A stretch of DNA of 8,958 bases from Bacteroidales bacterium (GCA_007124575.1 SLEW01000178.1:1-8958), one strand, 5' to 3'. Counted from the first letter of the stretch, positions 1 to 7,014 are shown. The notes: generated by a model not told the origin, from the letters alone. Made by a program: numbers and translations.

Positions 1-42
1 AATGAAATTGATTTCCTTTATCAAAAGTAAGAAATAAAAGCA

Positions 43-50
43 TATTTTTG
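43..50 (+). promoter_or_regulatory. Candidate -7 promoter element (TATTTTTG) of the glycosyltransferase gene
   Basis: The octamer TATTTTTG fits the Bacteroidetes primary-sigma -7 consensus TAnnTTTG exactly and lies 68 bases before the TTG start. A good -33 TTTG at the usual spacing is not visible; TTTA at 17-20 is the nearest match. The rest of 1-118 shows no gene; it could be a leader or the 3' flank of a gene left of the window. Confidence 0.3.
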
Positions 51-108
51 CCTTTTCACATGCCACTTTGAGCTGAAAAGCTTCTTTTGGTCCGTTGTCA
101 ATATAAAC

Positions 109-113
109 AGGAG
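109..113 (+). promoter_or_regulatory. Shine-Dalgarno-like AGGAG deciding a TTG start
   Basis: AGGAG sits five bases before the TTG at 119-121. Bacteroidetes genes often lack a clear Shine-Dalgarno sequence, so its presence here helps to fix the TTG as the start. The next in-frame ATG codes for residue 51, which would remove the N-terminal beta strand and the glycine-rich loop. Confidence 0.5.
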
Positions 114-118
114 TTGTT

Positions 119-1246
119 TTGAAAATCGCCGTAAACACCCGGCTGCTGCTATCGGGCAAACTGGAAGGGATTGGGTGGTTTACCCTTCAAAGCCTGAAAC
201 GCATCGTAAAAGCCCATCCGGAACACTCTTTCCACTTCCTCTTTGACAGGCCATGGGATGAGTCATTCATGTTTGCCGATAACGTACACCCCGTCAGACT
301 TTATCCACAAGCCAGGCATCCGGTATTGTATTACCTTTTCTTTGAATATGCCGTTGCACACTATCTTAACAAAGTTAATGCGGACCTTTTTCTTTCCCCT
401 GACGGCTTTCTCTCATTGAAATTTCAAGGCCCTCAGCTCCCCGTGTTTCACGATTTGAACTTCATGCACAACCCGGACTTCATCCCCGGGCTTTCGCAAA
501 AATATTACACGCATTTCTTCCCGAAGTTCGCACGACGGGCAAAACGTATAGCTACCGTCTCCCATTATTCAAAACAAGACATTGTTGACACTTTTCAATA
601 TCCTGCAGATCAAATCGACGTGGTGTATAACGGGGTACATGAAGTATTTGGCCCGGTTGACGAAAGCACCAAAGTGGCAACAAGGCAACGCTTTGCCCGC
701 GGCTGTCATTACTTTGTCTATATCGGAGCCCTGCACAAACGGAAAAATATTGACAACATGCTCCGTGCTTTCGACCGCTTCAAAACCATCACGGAAAAGG
801 ATTTTAAAATGGTTATCGTAGGAGCACCCATGTTTGGCTCCTCGGAGCTGCGCCAGGTGCTTGGTGACATGAAACATGCTGACGATGTGATCCTTGCCGG
901 CAGACAATATGGTGATGATGTTCGTAACATCGTGGCATCGGCGGAGGCACTTCTGCTGGTATCCCACTTTGAGGGTTTTGGCATACCTATCATCGAAGCC
1001 ATGCAGAGCGATGTGCCGGTGATTGCATCCAATGTTACCTCTATGCCCGAAGTGGCTGGTGATGCTGCACTGCTTACCGACCCTTCTTCCGTTGAACAGA
1101 TTGCCCTGGCCATGCAATCCATGGCTAAGGATGAAAAGCTCAGGCAGGCACTTATCGAAAAAGGACGCAGGCAACGCCAGCTATTCTCATGGGATAAAAC
1201 CGCTGAGCGCCTATGGGAAAGTATGGAGAAATGTCTGGAGGCCTAG
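119..1246 (+). CDS. Glycosyltransferase, GT4 family (group 1, GT-B fold)
   Basis: This is a retaining GT-B glycosyltransferase of 375 residues, the usual length for the family, probably cytoplasmic or membrane-associated and moving a nucleotide-activated sugar onto an envelope glycan. The N-terminal acceptor domain begins MKIAVNTRLL and has a glycine loop EGIG (16-19) and an HD pair (111-112) typical of mannosyltransferase-like members. The C-terminal donor domain starts with YIGALHKRKN (201-210), where R208 and K209 would contact the donor phosphates, and carries the E-x7-E motif at E285 and E293 within SHFEGFGIPIIEAM. No membrane segment is evident. The start is TTG with AGGAG five bases upstream. 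It stands alone, 125 bases before asnS on the same strand, with no other glycan gene in view, so donor, acceptor and pathway (LPS, capsule or other) cannot be assigned. Family confidence is high; specificity is unknown. Confidence 0.93.
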   Translation: MKIAVNTRLLLSGKLEGIGWFTLQSLKRIVKAHPEHSFHFLFDRPWDESFMFADNVHPVRLYPQARHPVLYYLFFEYAVAHYLNKVNADLFLSPDGFLSLKFQGPQLPVFHDLNFMHNPDFIPGLSQKYYTHFFPKFARRAKRIATVSHYSKQDIVDTFQYPADQIDVVYNGVHEVFGPVDESTKVATRQRFARGCHYFVYIGALHKRKNIDNMLRAFDRFKTITEKDFKMVIVGAPMFGSSELRQVLGDMKHADDVILAGRQYGDDVRNIVASAEALLLVSHFEGFGIPIIEAMQSDVPVIASNVTSMPEVAGDAALLTDPSSVEQIALAMQSMAKDEKLRQALIEKGRRQRQLFSWDKTAERLWESMEKCLEA

Positions 1247-1266
1247 CCGCTTTCCAAAATTGATTG

Positions 1267-1274
1267 TATTTTTG
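1267..1274 (+). promoter_or_regulatory. Candidate -7 promoter element (TATTTTTG) of asnS
   Basis: TATTTTTG is an exact match to TAnnTTTG, 97 bases before the asnS ATG. No convincing -33 element lies at the expected distance. If used, transcription would begin near 1281, placing both leader hairpins (1277-1291 and 1315-1335) at or just after the RNA 5' end. Confidence 0.3.
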
Positions 1275-1314
1275 CATGCTGAATTGCAGCAGTTTCATCC
1301 ATACAGACTACCTG

Positions 1315-1335
1315 CCGGATGAACTCATGATCCGG
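1315..1335 (+). other. Leader hairpin upstream of asnS
   Basis: CCGGAT at 1315-1320 and ATCCGG at 1330-1335 form a perfect 6-bp stem around a 9-base loop. A second small stem, GGG (1335-1337) with CCC (1342-1344), shares base 1335 with it, so the two cannot fully coexist. A further 5-bp hairpin, TGCTG/CAGCA, lies at 1277-1291. No poly-T follows, so this is not a classical terminator. A regulatory role is speculation. Confidence 0.3.
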
Positions 1336-1371
1336 GGTCGGCCCTGATAACAAGCTAAAGTATTAAAGAAC

Positions 1372-2781
1372 ATGACACAATTAGAAAGACAAAGGGTGTT
1401 TGATTTGCTGAAAAAGGATTGTCAGCACCTGCTCGGTAAGGAAGTAAATGTAAAAGGCTGGGTCCGTACACGACGCGGCAATAAGAATGTGGCCTTCATT
1501 GCGCTGAACGATGGGTCTGTGATCCACAACATCCAGGTGGTGGTCGATGTGAAAGCATTTGGTGATGATGAACTGCTTCGTAATATCACCACCGGTTCAT
1601 GTGTTTCGGTTAATGGCAAACTGGTGGAATCCCAGGGTAAGGGGCAAAAGGTTGAAATTCAGGCCTCGGAGATTGTTCTCTATGGCAGTGCTGACCCAGA
1701 AAAATATCCGCTTCAGAAAAAAGGTCATAGCCTTGAGTTCTTGAGGGAAATCGCTCATTTACGGCCGAGAACCAACACCTTTGGTGCCATTTTCCGCATC
1801 CGGCATGCCCTCTCTTTTGCGATTCACAAATTTTTTAATGACGAAGGTTTTTATTACCTCCATACGCCTATCATCACCGGGTCGGATGCCGAAGGTGCCG
1901 GTGAGATGTTTCGGGTAACTACCCTTGACCTCAAAAACCCGCCACTCGATGAAGAAGGACGCGTGGATTACAGCAAGGATTTCTTTGGGAAGGAGACAAA
2001 CCTGACGGTTAGCGGCCAGCTGGAAGGTGAGCTGGGAGCACTCGCACTTAGCAACATATATACCTTTGGCCCTACCTTCAGGGCTGAAAACTCCAACACG
2101 TCAAGACATCTGTCTGAGTTCTGGATGATAGAGCCGGAGATGGCTTTCTACGATATCCACGACAACATGGATCTTGCCGAGAGCTTTCTTAAATATCTTG
2201 TGGGTTACCTCCTGGAAAACTGTGAAGACGACCTTGCTTTCCTTCAGAAAATGTATGACGACAGTCTTTTCGACAGGTTAAACATGATACGCAAAAACGT
2301 TTTTGAGCGTTTAACCTATACGGAAGCCATTGACGTACTTGAAAAAGCAGGGAAGTCTTTTGAGTTCCCCGTAAAATGGGGTGTTGACCTGCAGTCAGAG
2401 CATGAGCGTTACCTTGTGGAAGAGGTCTATGGAAAGCCCGTGATTCTTACTGATTATCCGCGGGACATCAAGGCTTTCTATATGAAGGTTAACGATGACG
2501 GCAGAACGGTGCGCGCCATGGATGTGCTCTTCCCTAAGATCGGAGAGATCGTGGGGGGGTCGCAGCGTGAAGAAGACTATGAAAAGCTTTATGGACGTAT
2601 TAAAGAAATGGGCATTGTGGAGCAGGACGTGTGGTGGTATTTGGAAACAAGGAAGTTTGGCACGGCGCCTCACAGCGGTTTTGGCCTCGGGTTTGAAAGG
2701 TTGATGTTGTTTGTCACAGGCATGGGCAACATCAGAGACGTGATCCCCTTCCCCAGGGCGCCGCAAAACGCTGAATTTTAA
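1372..2781 (+). CDS. asnS: Asparaginyl-tRNA synthetase
   Basis: This class IIb aminoacyl-tRNA synthetase charges tRNA-Asn with asparagine using ATP in the cytoplasm. Its 469 residues match the usual bacterial AsnRS length. The N-terminal OB-fold anticodon-binding domain spans about residues 20-120 (VNVKGWVRTRRGNKNVAFI region). The catalytic domain holds motif 2, with FRAEN at 236-240, and motif 3, GFGLGFER at 436-443, where R443 would bind ATP. The ending PFPRAPQNAEF favours AsnRS over AspRS, and there is no large GAD insertion domain as in bacterial AspRS. A charged insertion (about 185-215) lies before motif 2. Having AsnRS implies direct charging of tRNA-Asn rather than sole reliance on transamidation. 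The ATG at 1372 starts the protein at the expected place. The leader carries two hairpins. It precedes rpoN on the same strand with a 174-base gap and no obvious terminator, so read-through is possible. Confidence 0.98.
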   Translation: MTQLERQRVFDLLKKDCQHLLGKEVNVKGWVRTRRGNKNVAFIALNDGSVIHNIQVVVDVKAFGDDELLRNITTGSCVSVNGKLVESQGKGQKVEIQASEIVLYGSADPEKYPLQKKGHSLEFLREIAHLRPRTNTFGAIFRIRHALSFAIHKFFNDEGFYYLHTPIITGSDAEGAGEMFRVTTLDLKNPPLDEEGRVDYSKDFFGKETNLTVSGQLEGELGALALSNIYTFGPTFRAENSNTSRHLSEFWMIEPEMAFYDIHDNMDLAESFLKYLVGYLLENCEDDLAFLQKMYDDSLFDRLNMIRKNVFERLTYTEAIDVLEKAGKSFEFPVKWGVDLQSEHERYLVEEVYGKPVILTDYPRDIKAFYMKVNDDGRTVRAMDVLFPKIGEIVGGSQREEDYEKLYGRIKEMGIVEQDVWWYLETRKFGTAPHSGFGLGFERLMLFVTGMGNIRDVIPFPRAPQNAEF

Positions 2782-2881
2782 TTGTTGAACATCGTCAGGG
2801 CAAGCAAATCATTGCGCAACGGGGAGCACCGGCTTTATCATTGAGTAAGCATGTATCGCTGAGATTGTCGTAGTTTTTTCT

Positions 2882-2889
2882 TATTTTTG
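2882..2889 (+). promoter_or_regulatory. Candidate -7 promoter element (TATTTTTG) of the rpoN operon
   Basis: This exact TAnnTTTG match lies 66 bases before the rpoN ATG. A TTG at 2865-2867 is upstream, but the 14-base spacing is shorter than is usual for a -33 element. It is the most likely promoter for rpoN and the PAP2-like gene if they are not transcribed from asnS. Confidence 0.3.
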
Positions 2890-2955
2890 AGATGCCGGAA
2901 CTCCCGTATGACTGATTGTATCGGTTTGGTAAAACGACTTTAAATATATGGCTTT

Positions 2956-4452
2956 ATGCTAAAACAAAGGTTGCAGCAGAAATTGATGCAGAAGTTATCA
3001 CCGCAACAGATTCAACTGATGAAGCTGTTGCAGGTGCCTGCGTTATTGCTGGACCAGCGCATAAAGCAGGAAATAGAAATGAACCCCGCGCTGGAAGAAG
3101 GCGAAGACCTTTACGAGGAGTCGGAGTTTGAAGACAACAACAGCGATGACTATGACAGTGCCATGGAAACAGGGCAGGAAGAGAAGGAAGAAGAGGCAGA
3201 ACATACAGCAGATGATGAGTTTGATCTGGATGACTATGTTGACGATGACGAAATACCCGATTATAAGCTGAGTGCCAACAACACCTCCGCTGATGATGAG
3301 ACAAAGGAAATGCCCTTCGTTGCCGGCAGCACGCCCCAGGAGGCACTCCTGGCACAGCTTGGCTTGCGGGCGCTGGAAGACAGGGAGTATCTTATCGCCT
3401 CACACATCATCGGAAACATCGATGAGTCGGGTTACCTGCAGCGCGATATACATTCGCTTATCGACGACCTTGCCTTTAACCAGAATCTCCAGACCGACTT
3501 TGCCGAAGTGCTCGATATTCTCCGGCTGATCCAGGATTTTGACCCTCCGGGTGTGGGTGCCCGGGACCTTCAGGAGTGTCTGCTGCTGCAGGTAAAAAGG
3601 AAAACCCCCAAGACAAAACCTTTGCAGGATGCCACACTCATCCTGGAAAAAAACTTCAATGACTTTACCCGTAAGCACTACGATAAGATCAAGAAAAAAC
3701 ATAATCTGACCGACGAGGATCTGAAAGCAGCCATCGATGAGATCCTCAAACTGAACCCTAAGCCGGGAAGTTCATTGATAGAAGGAAGAGGAGCACAGTA
3801 CGTAGTACCCGATTTTATCCTTTCCCACAACAATGGAGAACTGGAACTCACCCTCAACAGCCACAATGCTCCCGACCTGCGCATTAACCGCACGTACTCA
3901 GAAATGCTAAGGGCGATGGCTGAATCGAAAGGCAAGGCAGATAAGCGGCAGAAAGAGGCTTTTAGCTTTGTTAAACAAAAGCTTGACAGTGCCAAATGGT
4001 TTATCGACGCCATTAAACAGCGACAGAACACCCTGCTGGTAACCATGCAGGCCATCCTGGAATTTCAAAAAGAATATTTCCTTACCGGTGATGAAACTAA
4101 GCTGAAGCCTATGATACTGAAAGATATCGCCGATATGGTGCATCTTGATATCTCTACGATCTCCCGGGTGGCCAACAGCAAGTATGTGCAAACTCCGTTT
4201 GGCACTTTTCTGCTGAAGGAATTCTTCTCAGAGTCACTTCAGACCGACACAGGGGAAGAGGTGTCTACCCGCGAGGTAAAGAAAATCCTGAAAGACTGCA
4301 TTGAGTCAGAGAGCAAGAAGAAACCGCTTACCGACGATCAGCTTGCCGTCATCCTGAAAGAAAAAGGGTATAACATAGCCCGCAGAACGGTGGCAAAATA
4401 CCGTGAACAGCTGGATATTCCCGTAGCGCGTTTAAGAAAAGAGCTTTTGTAG
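2956..4452 (+). CDS. rpoN: RNA polymerase sigma-54 factor
   Basis: Sigma-54 directs core RNA polymerase to -24/-12 promoters and needs an AAA+ enhancer-binding activator for open-complex formation. The 498-residue protein has all regions in order. Glutamine- and leucine-rich region I (about 1-46) contains LSPQQIQLMKLLQ. Acidic region II (about 47-120) has 34 Asp/Glu in 74 residues. The core-binding domain runs from about 121 to 310. The helix-turn-helix lies near 388-416 (LKDIADMVHLDISTISRVAN), and the RpoN box ARRTVAKYRE at 475-484 recognises the -24 element. The start is well fixed, because the frame is closed by TAA at 2941-2943 and 2956 is the first ATG after it. A four-codon ORF (2948-2962) overlaps this start. 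The PAP2-like gene follows after two bases. No enhancer-binding activator gene lies in the window, so the regulon cannot be inferred here. Confidence 0.98.
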   Translation: MLKQRLQQKLMQKLSPQQIQLMKLLQVPALLLDQRIKQEIEMNPALEEGEDLYEESEFEDNNSDDYDSAMETGQEEKEEEAEHTADDEFDLDDYVDDDEIPDYKLSANNTSADDETKEMPFVAGSTPQEALLAQLGLRALEDREYLIASHIIGNIDESGYLQRDIHSLIDDLAFNQNLQTDFAEVLDILRLIQDFDPPGVGARDLQECLLLQVKRKTPKTKPLQDATLILEKNFNDFTRKHYDKIKKKHNLTDEDLKAAIDEILKLNPKPGSSLIEGRGAQYVVPDFILSHNNGELELTLNSHNAPDLRINRTYSEMLRAMAESKGKADKRQKEAFSFVKQKLDSAKWFIDAIKQRQNTLLVTMQAILEFQKEYFLTGDETKLKPMILKDIADMVHLDISTISRVANSKYVQTPFGTFLLKEFFSESLQTDTGEEVSTREVKKILKDCIESESKKKPLTDDQLAVILKEKGYNIARRTVAKYREQLDIPVARLRKELL

Positions 4453-4454
4453 CT

Positions 4455-5078
4455 ATGTCTGTTGCCAATGGTTTCGCACGGGTGTTAAGCACCCTTTTTC
4501 ATCCCCTGATCATTCCTACCATAGGATTGTTTGTGCTGTTTCAGCTGGATACCCACATCCGCTTTACGCTTGCACCTGAGATCAGGCGGTATGTCATGTT
4601 GATGGTGTTTATTAATACTGCCATAATCCCCGCTTTGTCGGTTTTTGTCCTGAAGCAAACCGGATACATTCAGGATTACGTGCTGCGGGAACGCACGGAG
4701 CGGGTGTTTCCTCTTATGGTAGCTGCCGTCACCTTCTTTCTGACCTACTACCTGCTGCGGCAATTGCATTTGCCAAGCCTGCTTGACTTTTACATGATGG
4801 GCGCAACACTTCTGGTACTGCTATGCCTGGTTATCTCTTTCCGGTGGAATATAAGCCTGCACATGGTTTCGCTCGGCGGCCTTACCGGCTTCCTGATCGT
4901 AACAGCCCTGTTGCTGAAGCAAGACATGCAATTTGTGATCATTTCTGCATTTCTCGTATCAGGTTTCACAGGCGCCTCAAGACTTCAGCGAAAAGCCCAC
5001 GCGCCGGCAGAGGTGTATGCCGGATATCTGCTGGGGGCCCTGGTGATGATACTCTTGTATTTTTATCTGAGGGGTTGA
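4455..5078 (+). CDS. PAP2-like integral membrane protein with incomplete active-site motifs
   Basis: This is a 207-residue hydrophobic protein with about six predicted membrane segments (roughly 10-30, 46-66, 86-103, 110-128, 139-154 and 158-172, plus a C-terminal one near 188-205). Near its C-terminus it shows SR-x5-H-x3-E (S175, R176, H182, E186), closely matching motif 3 of the PAP2/type 2 phosphatidic acid phosphatase superfamily, SR-x5-H-x3-D. Motif 1 (K-x6-RP) is at best approximated by RERTERVFP (78-86). The PSGH motif 2 is absent; SLHMVSLGG (134-142) lies where it would be expected. Related proteins in Bacteroidetes are, from memory, often annotated as phosphatase PAP2 family. Lipid or lipid-linked phosphate chemistry in the inner membrane is possible, but catalysis is unproven. 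Its ATG begins two bases after the rpoN stop, so the two are almost certainly co-transcribed and probably translationally coupled. It converges on the next gene. Confidence 0.72.
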   Translation: MSVANGFARVLSTLFHPLIIPTIGLFVLFQLDTHIRFTLAPEIRRYVMLMVFINTAIIPALSVFVLKQTGYIQDYVLRERTERVFPLMVAAVTFFLTYYLLRQLHLPSLLDFYMMGATLLVLLCLVISFRWNISLHMVSLGGLTGFLIVTALLLKQDMQFVIISAFLVSGFTGASRLQRKAHAPAEVYAGYLLGALVMILLYFYLRG

Positions 5079-5101
5079 GGTTGGTCAATGCCTAACGGCT
5101 G

Positions 5102-5839
5102 TTAAAACAGGATTAGGTTGATACCCAACGATATGGGTCGCATGTCTTCTGCGCTGTTGTCTTCAAAGATTTGAGTGAGCGGATAATAAAAGTGGAAGTT
5201 GACACGGCCGTAGCCTACCATGGCTGTCAGACCAATCCGGTAACTGGTTATGTTTTCCAGCTTATGCTCTTTGACCTTGGTGGTCCGCTTTAATAAGTCC
5301 TCAACGTCATCAAAAAAATCAGGAAGATCCGGAAACTGTATGCCAGCGGGATCTACAAAGTAGGCCTCTCCCTCATATTTGGTATGGGCGTTTACCAGGT
5401 AACCTGCCTTCATGCCGGCATAAAGCCTGAAGGGCCTGTCTGTTTCCCGCGACCGGAAACGAAACTGTACAGGAATATCTATGTAATTCAGGCTTATCTT
5501 GTTTTTGTCATAGTCAAGGCTGATAGGATAAAAGTCGTGTTTGTCTTCAAGCGCGTTAAACAGGTAGCGATGGTCGCTGTACATGTTATGGCTCGTAAAA
5601 CCAAGGCCGGCAGCAACACTGAAGTTGCTCCTTCCCAGGGGCATGTCCTGCATGGCGTTAATACTAATCCCCCGCTGGATGGTTTTCAGGTCCATGTTTT
5701 CCGGTACATCCTGCCATATATCAGTAAATAAGGTCACGATAAAACGATCTGTGGGGTGCATCCTTGGCGGCTCAAATGCTTTTACTGAAGTGTTCAGGAA
5801 AAGAAACAAAACTGCTATGGTGAGAAAATACTTTATCAT
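5102..5839 (-). CDS. PorT-like outer-membrane beta-barrel protein
   Basis: This 245-residue exported protein has a typical signal peptide: MIKY, then a hydrophobic stretch (about 5-17), with likely cleavage after VKA at 21. The mature part alternates polar and hydrophobic residues in strand-like blocks (for example 58-65, 72-84, 104-110, 114-128, 137-148, 198-218 and 234-245) and ends in phenylalanine, the usual recognition signal for the BAM assembly machine. This fits the OMP_b-brl_2/PorT-like family of small Bacteroidetes barrels, probably eight or so strands. A variable loop lies around residues 160-197. Family membership does not prove a role in the type IX secretion system, and no other T9SS gene is nearby, so I do not name it porT. 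A good Bacteroidetes-type promoter lies at 5887-5917. The gene is transcribed towards the PAP2-like gene, with 23 bases between stops and no strong terminator hairpin. Confidence 0.82.
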   Translation of the reverse strand: MIKYFLTIAVLFLFLNTSVKAFEPPRMHPTDRFIVTLFTDIWQDVPENMDLKTIQRGISINAMQDMPLGRSNFSVAAGLGFTSHNMYSDHRYLFNALEDKHDFYPISLDYDKNKISLNYIDIPVQFRFRSRETDRPFRLYAGMKAGYLVNAHTKYEGEAYFVDPAGIQFPDLPDFFDDVEDLLKRTTKVKEHKLENITSYRIGLTAMVGYGRVNFHFYYPLTQIFEDNSAEDMRPISLGINLILF

Positions 5840-5886
5840 GACGGGTTTTTTTGGTTGGAAGTTTGGAAATACAGTTTCAACAATAG

Positions 5887-5917
5887 TAAAGATATAAAAA
5901 ACTGTCTATTGTTCAAA
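5887..5917 (-). promoter_or_regulatory. Bacteroidetes-type promoter of the outer-membrane protein gene
   Basis: Read on the minus strand, TTTG (5917-5914), 19 bases, then TATCTTTA (5894-5887) matches the consensus -33 TTTG and -7 TAnnTTTG with one mismatch in the -7 box. Transcription would start near 5880, giving a leader of about 40 bases before the ATG at 5839. It is the best-formed promoter in the window. Confidence 0.5.
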
Positions 5918-5948
5918 CACGGCATTACCCACAAAAGTTTAACGATAG

Positions 5949-5976
5949 ACGCGGGCCTTTAAACCCGTACGTTTTT
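5949..5976. terminator. Terminator-like hairpin between the two minus-strand genes
   Basis: CGGG (5952-5955) pairs with CCCG (5964-5967) around an 8-base loop. The stem is extended by ACG (5949-5951) with CGT (5970-5972) after a two-base bulge, and TTTTT (5972-5976) follows on the plus strand. It lies about 46 bases past the stop of the minus-strand dehydrogenase, where a terminator would be expected, but the T run is on the plus strand, which has no gene here to end. It could act weakly in either direction. Confidence 0.3.
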
Positions 5977-6021
5977 AATGTGTTTCGGCCAGGCAGGGGT
6001 ACAGCATGGGAGCATCTGTCC

Positions 6022-6966
6022 TTAAAAATCCATATATTTTTCAAAGGAGGCCCAGTAGGGCATGGACACCTTCATTTTTTTGCCTGTTACAAGCACGTTT
6101 TCATGCTGCTTTTTCTTTTCAGCTTCTCCATGCTTCATATGGGTATCCAGGGCTGCCTGCACGTCATCAGTAAGCCTTGCGGTGATCATGCGCCTCAGGA
6201 GAAAGGCGGGCAGGAACATCCTGTTGAACGGGAACAGCGGCACTTTTCCCACCCCCATTTTTCTGCATAGCTTTTGCCCCTCTTTTAATGCGATGATATA
6301 CTGCGTAAGCAGTGTTTTGTTTCCTGAAAGTAACCTCGCGCCCCCTGCTTTGCTTAACAGGCCCGGAGTGATGGCCGATAAGAGGTAGCGCATACGGAGG
6401 TAGTCTCGCATTTTGTTGTATATCCTGGGTTGCATGCCGGCACGTTCAAGGATGCCGGCAAACTTTTGCACCCTCTCACTGACCTTGCCATCTGGCTCAC
6501 CAAGCATGGTGTTTTCGTTTCCGAAGAGGTACGTACTGATGCCGTTTTCAATATGTCCTCCCATGACCATGTTTGGAAAACAAAGAAAATACCTTCCTTT
6601 GGGCAGATGCTTGTCTGCAAGCTGCAGCTCATTCCATATATTGCCAAGAAACAAAATATGGGCATTGCCCGAGTTCTTTGCCACGTAGGGGATCGCATCA
6701 TGCCATTGGTTGCTCCTGACGCTCACAATGATAAGGTCAAAATCCTGTTTGGGGTTGAGGGCTTCCACAACCTGCGGTCTGAAGACGGTATTGCCATATT
6801 CAGACTTGCCTTTGCGCAGGTCGCTATAGGTAATGGCCTGGCCTGAATTGGCGTATCGCACCATGCGAAGCTTTCGCACAAACAGCGTTACATCAAAGCC
6901 AGCCTCCGCCAGTTGCCACGCATAGGTGGTACCAATCACACCTGCACCGAAAATGAGTATCTTCAT
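6022..6966 (-). CDS. Ketopantoate reductase-like NAD(P)-dependent dehydrogenase (PanE/ApbA family, divergent)
   Basis: The 314-residue protein begins with a Rossmann nucleotide-binding motif, GAGVIG at 7-12 within MKILIFGAGVIGTTYAWQLA, as in ketopantoate reductases, which reduce 2-dehydropantoate to pantoate for coenzyme A synthesis. Length and two-domain layout fit that family. FLGNIWNE (106-113) keeps an asparagine (N109) where E. coli PanE has N98. The active-site helix differs, however: by hand alignment the catalytic lysine (E. coli K176) and two asparagines (N180, N184) correspond to Y189, R193 and S197 in YLRMRYLLSAIT, and K72 corresponds to R84. The C-terminal domain is basic, with a KKKQ segment (284-287). 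It is therefore probably an oxidoreductase paralogue with another substrate, not proven PanE, so no gene symbol is given. It is divergent from recG across 124 bases, with a possible -7 box at 7022-7015. No signal peptide is seen, so it should be cytoplasmic. Confidence 0.8.
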   Translation of the reverse strand: MKILIFGAGVIGTTYAWQLAEAGFDVTLFVRKLRMVRYANSGQAITYSDLRKGKSEYGNTVFRPQVVEALNPKQDFDLIIVSVRSNQWHDAIPYVAKNSGNAHILFLGNIWNELQLADKHLPKGRYFLCFPNMVMGGHIENGISTYLFGNENTMLGEPDGKVSERVQKFAGILERAGMQPRIYNKMRDYLRMRYLLSAITPGLLSKAGGARLLSGNKTLLTQYIIALKEGQKLCRKMGVGKVPLFPFNRMFLPAFLLRRMITARLTDDVQAALDTHMKHGEAEKKKQHENVLVTGKKMKVSMPYWASFEKYMDF

Positions 6967-7014
6967 GGTATGTGTTTTGTCAAATGTTTTATTTGCGTTA
7001 CGCTAAATTATCTT

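Noticed and set aside
76..88. AAAAG/CTTTT hairpin before the glycosyltransferase
   Set aside because: The stem is five weak A-T-rich pairs with a three-base loop; it is too unstable to call a regulatory structure.
569..1174. 201-codon open frame on the minus strand antisense to the glycosyltransferase
   Set aside because: It lies wholly within a clear gene with intact motifs, and its translation is rich in His and Cys with no recognisable domain; it is a coding shadow.
2812..2819. Palindrome TTGCGCAA downstream of asnS
   Set aside because: It is too short to be a terminator stem, has no T run, and a similar sequence occurs by chance within recG near 7826.
2908..2943. 11-codon ORF in the gap before rpoN
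   Set aside because: It has no ribosome site, no recognisable peptide and no support beyond an ATG and a stop.
3350..3368. TGGCAC followed by TTGC inside rpoN, resembling a sigma-54 promoter
   Set aside because: The spacing between the two elements is about three bases too long, and the site is deep inside the coding region.
4200..4214. Sigma-54 -24/-12-like sequence (TGGCAC then TGCT) inside rpoN
   Set aside because: GG (4201-4202) and GC (4212-4213) are separated by nine bases rather than the required ten, the match lies within coding sequence, and no gene start follows closely.
6430..6846. 138-codon plus-strand open frame antisense to the dehydrogenase gene
   Set aside because: It overlaps a well-supported Rossmann protein, has no recognisable motif and no promoter or ribosome site; it is a shadow frame.
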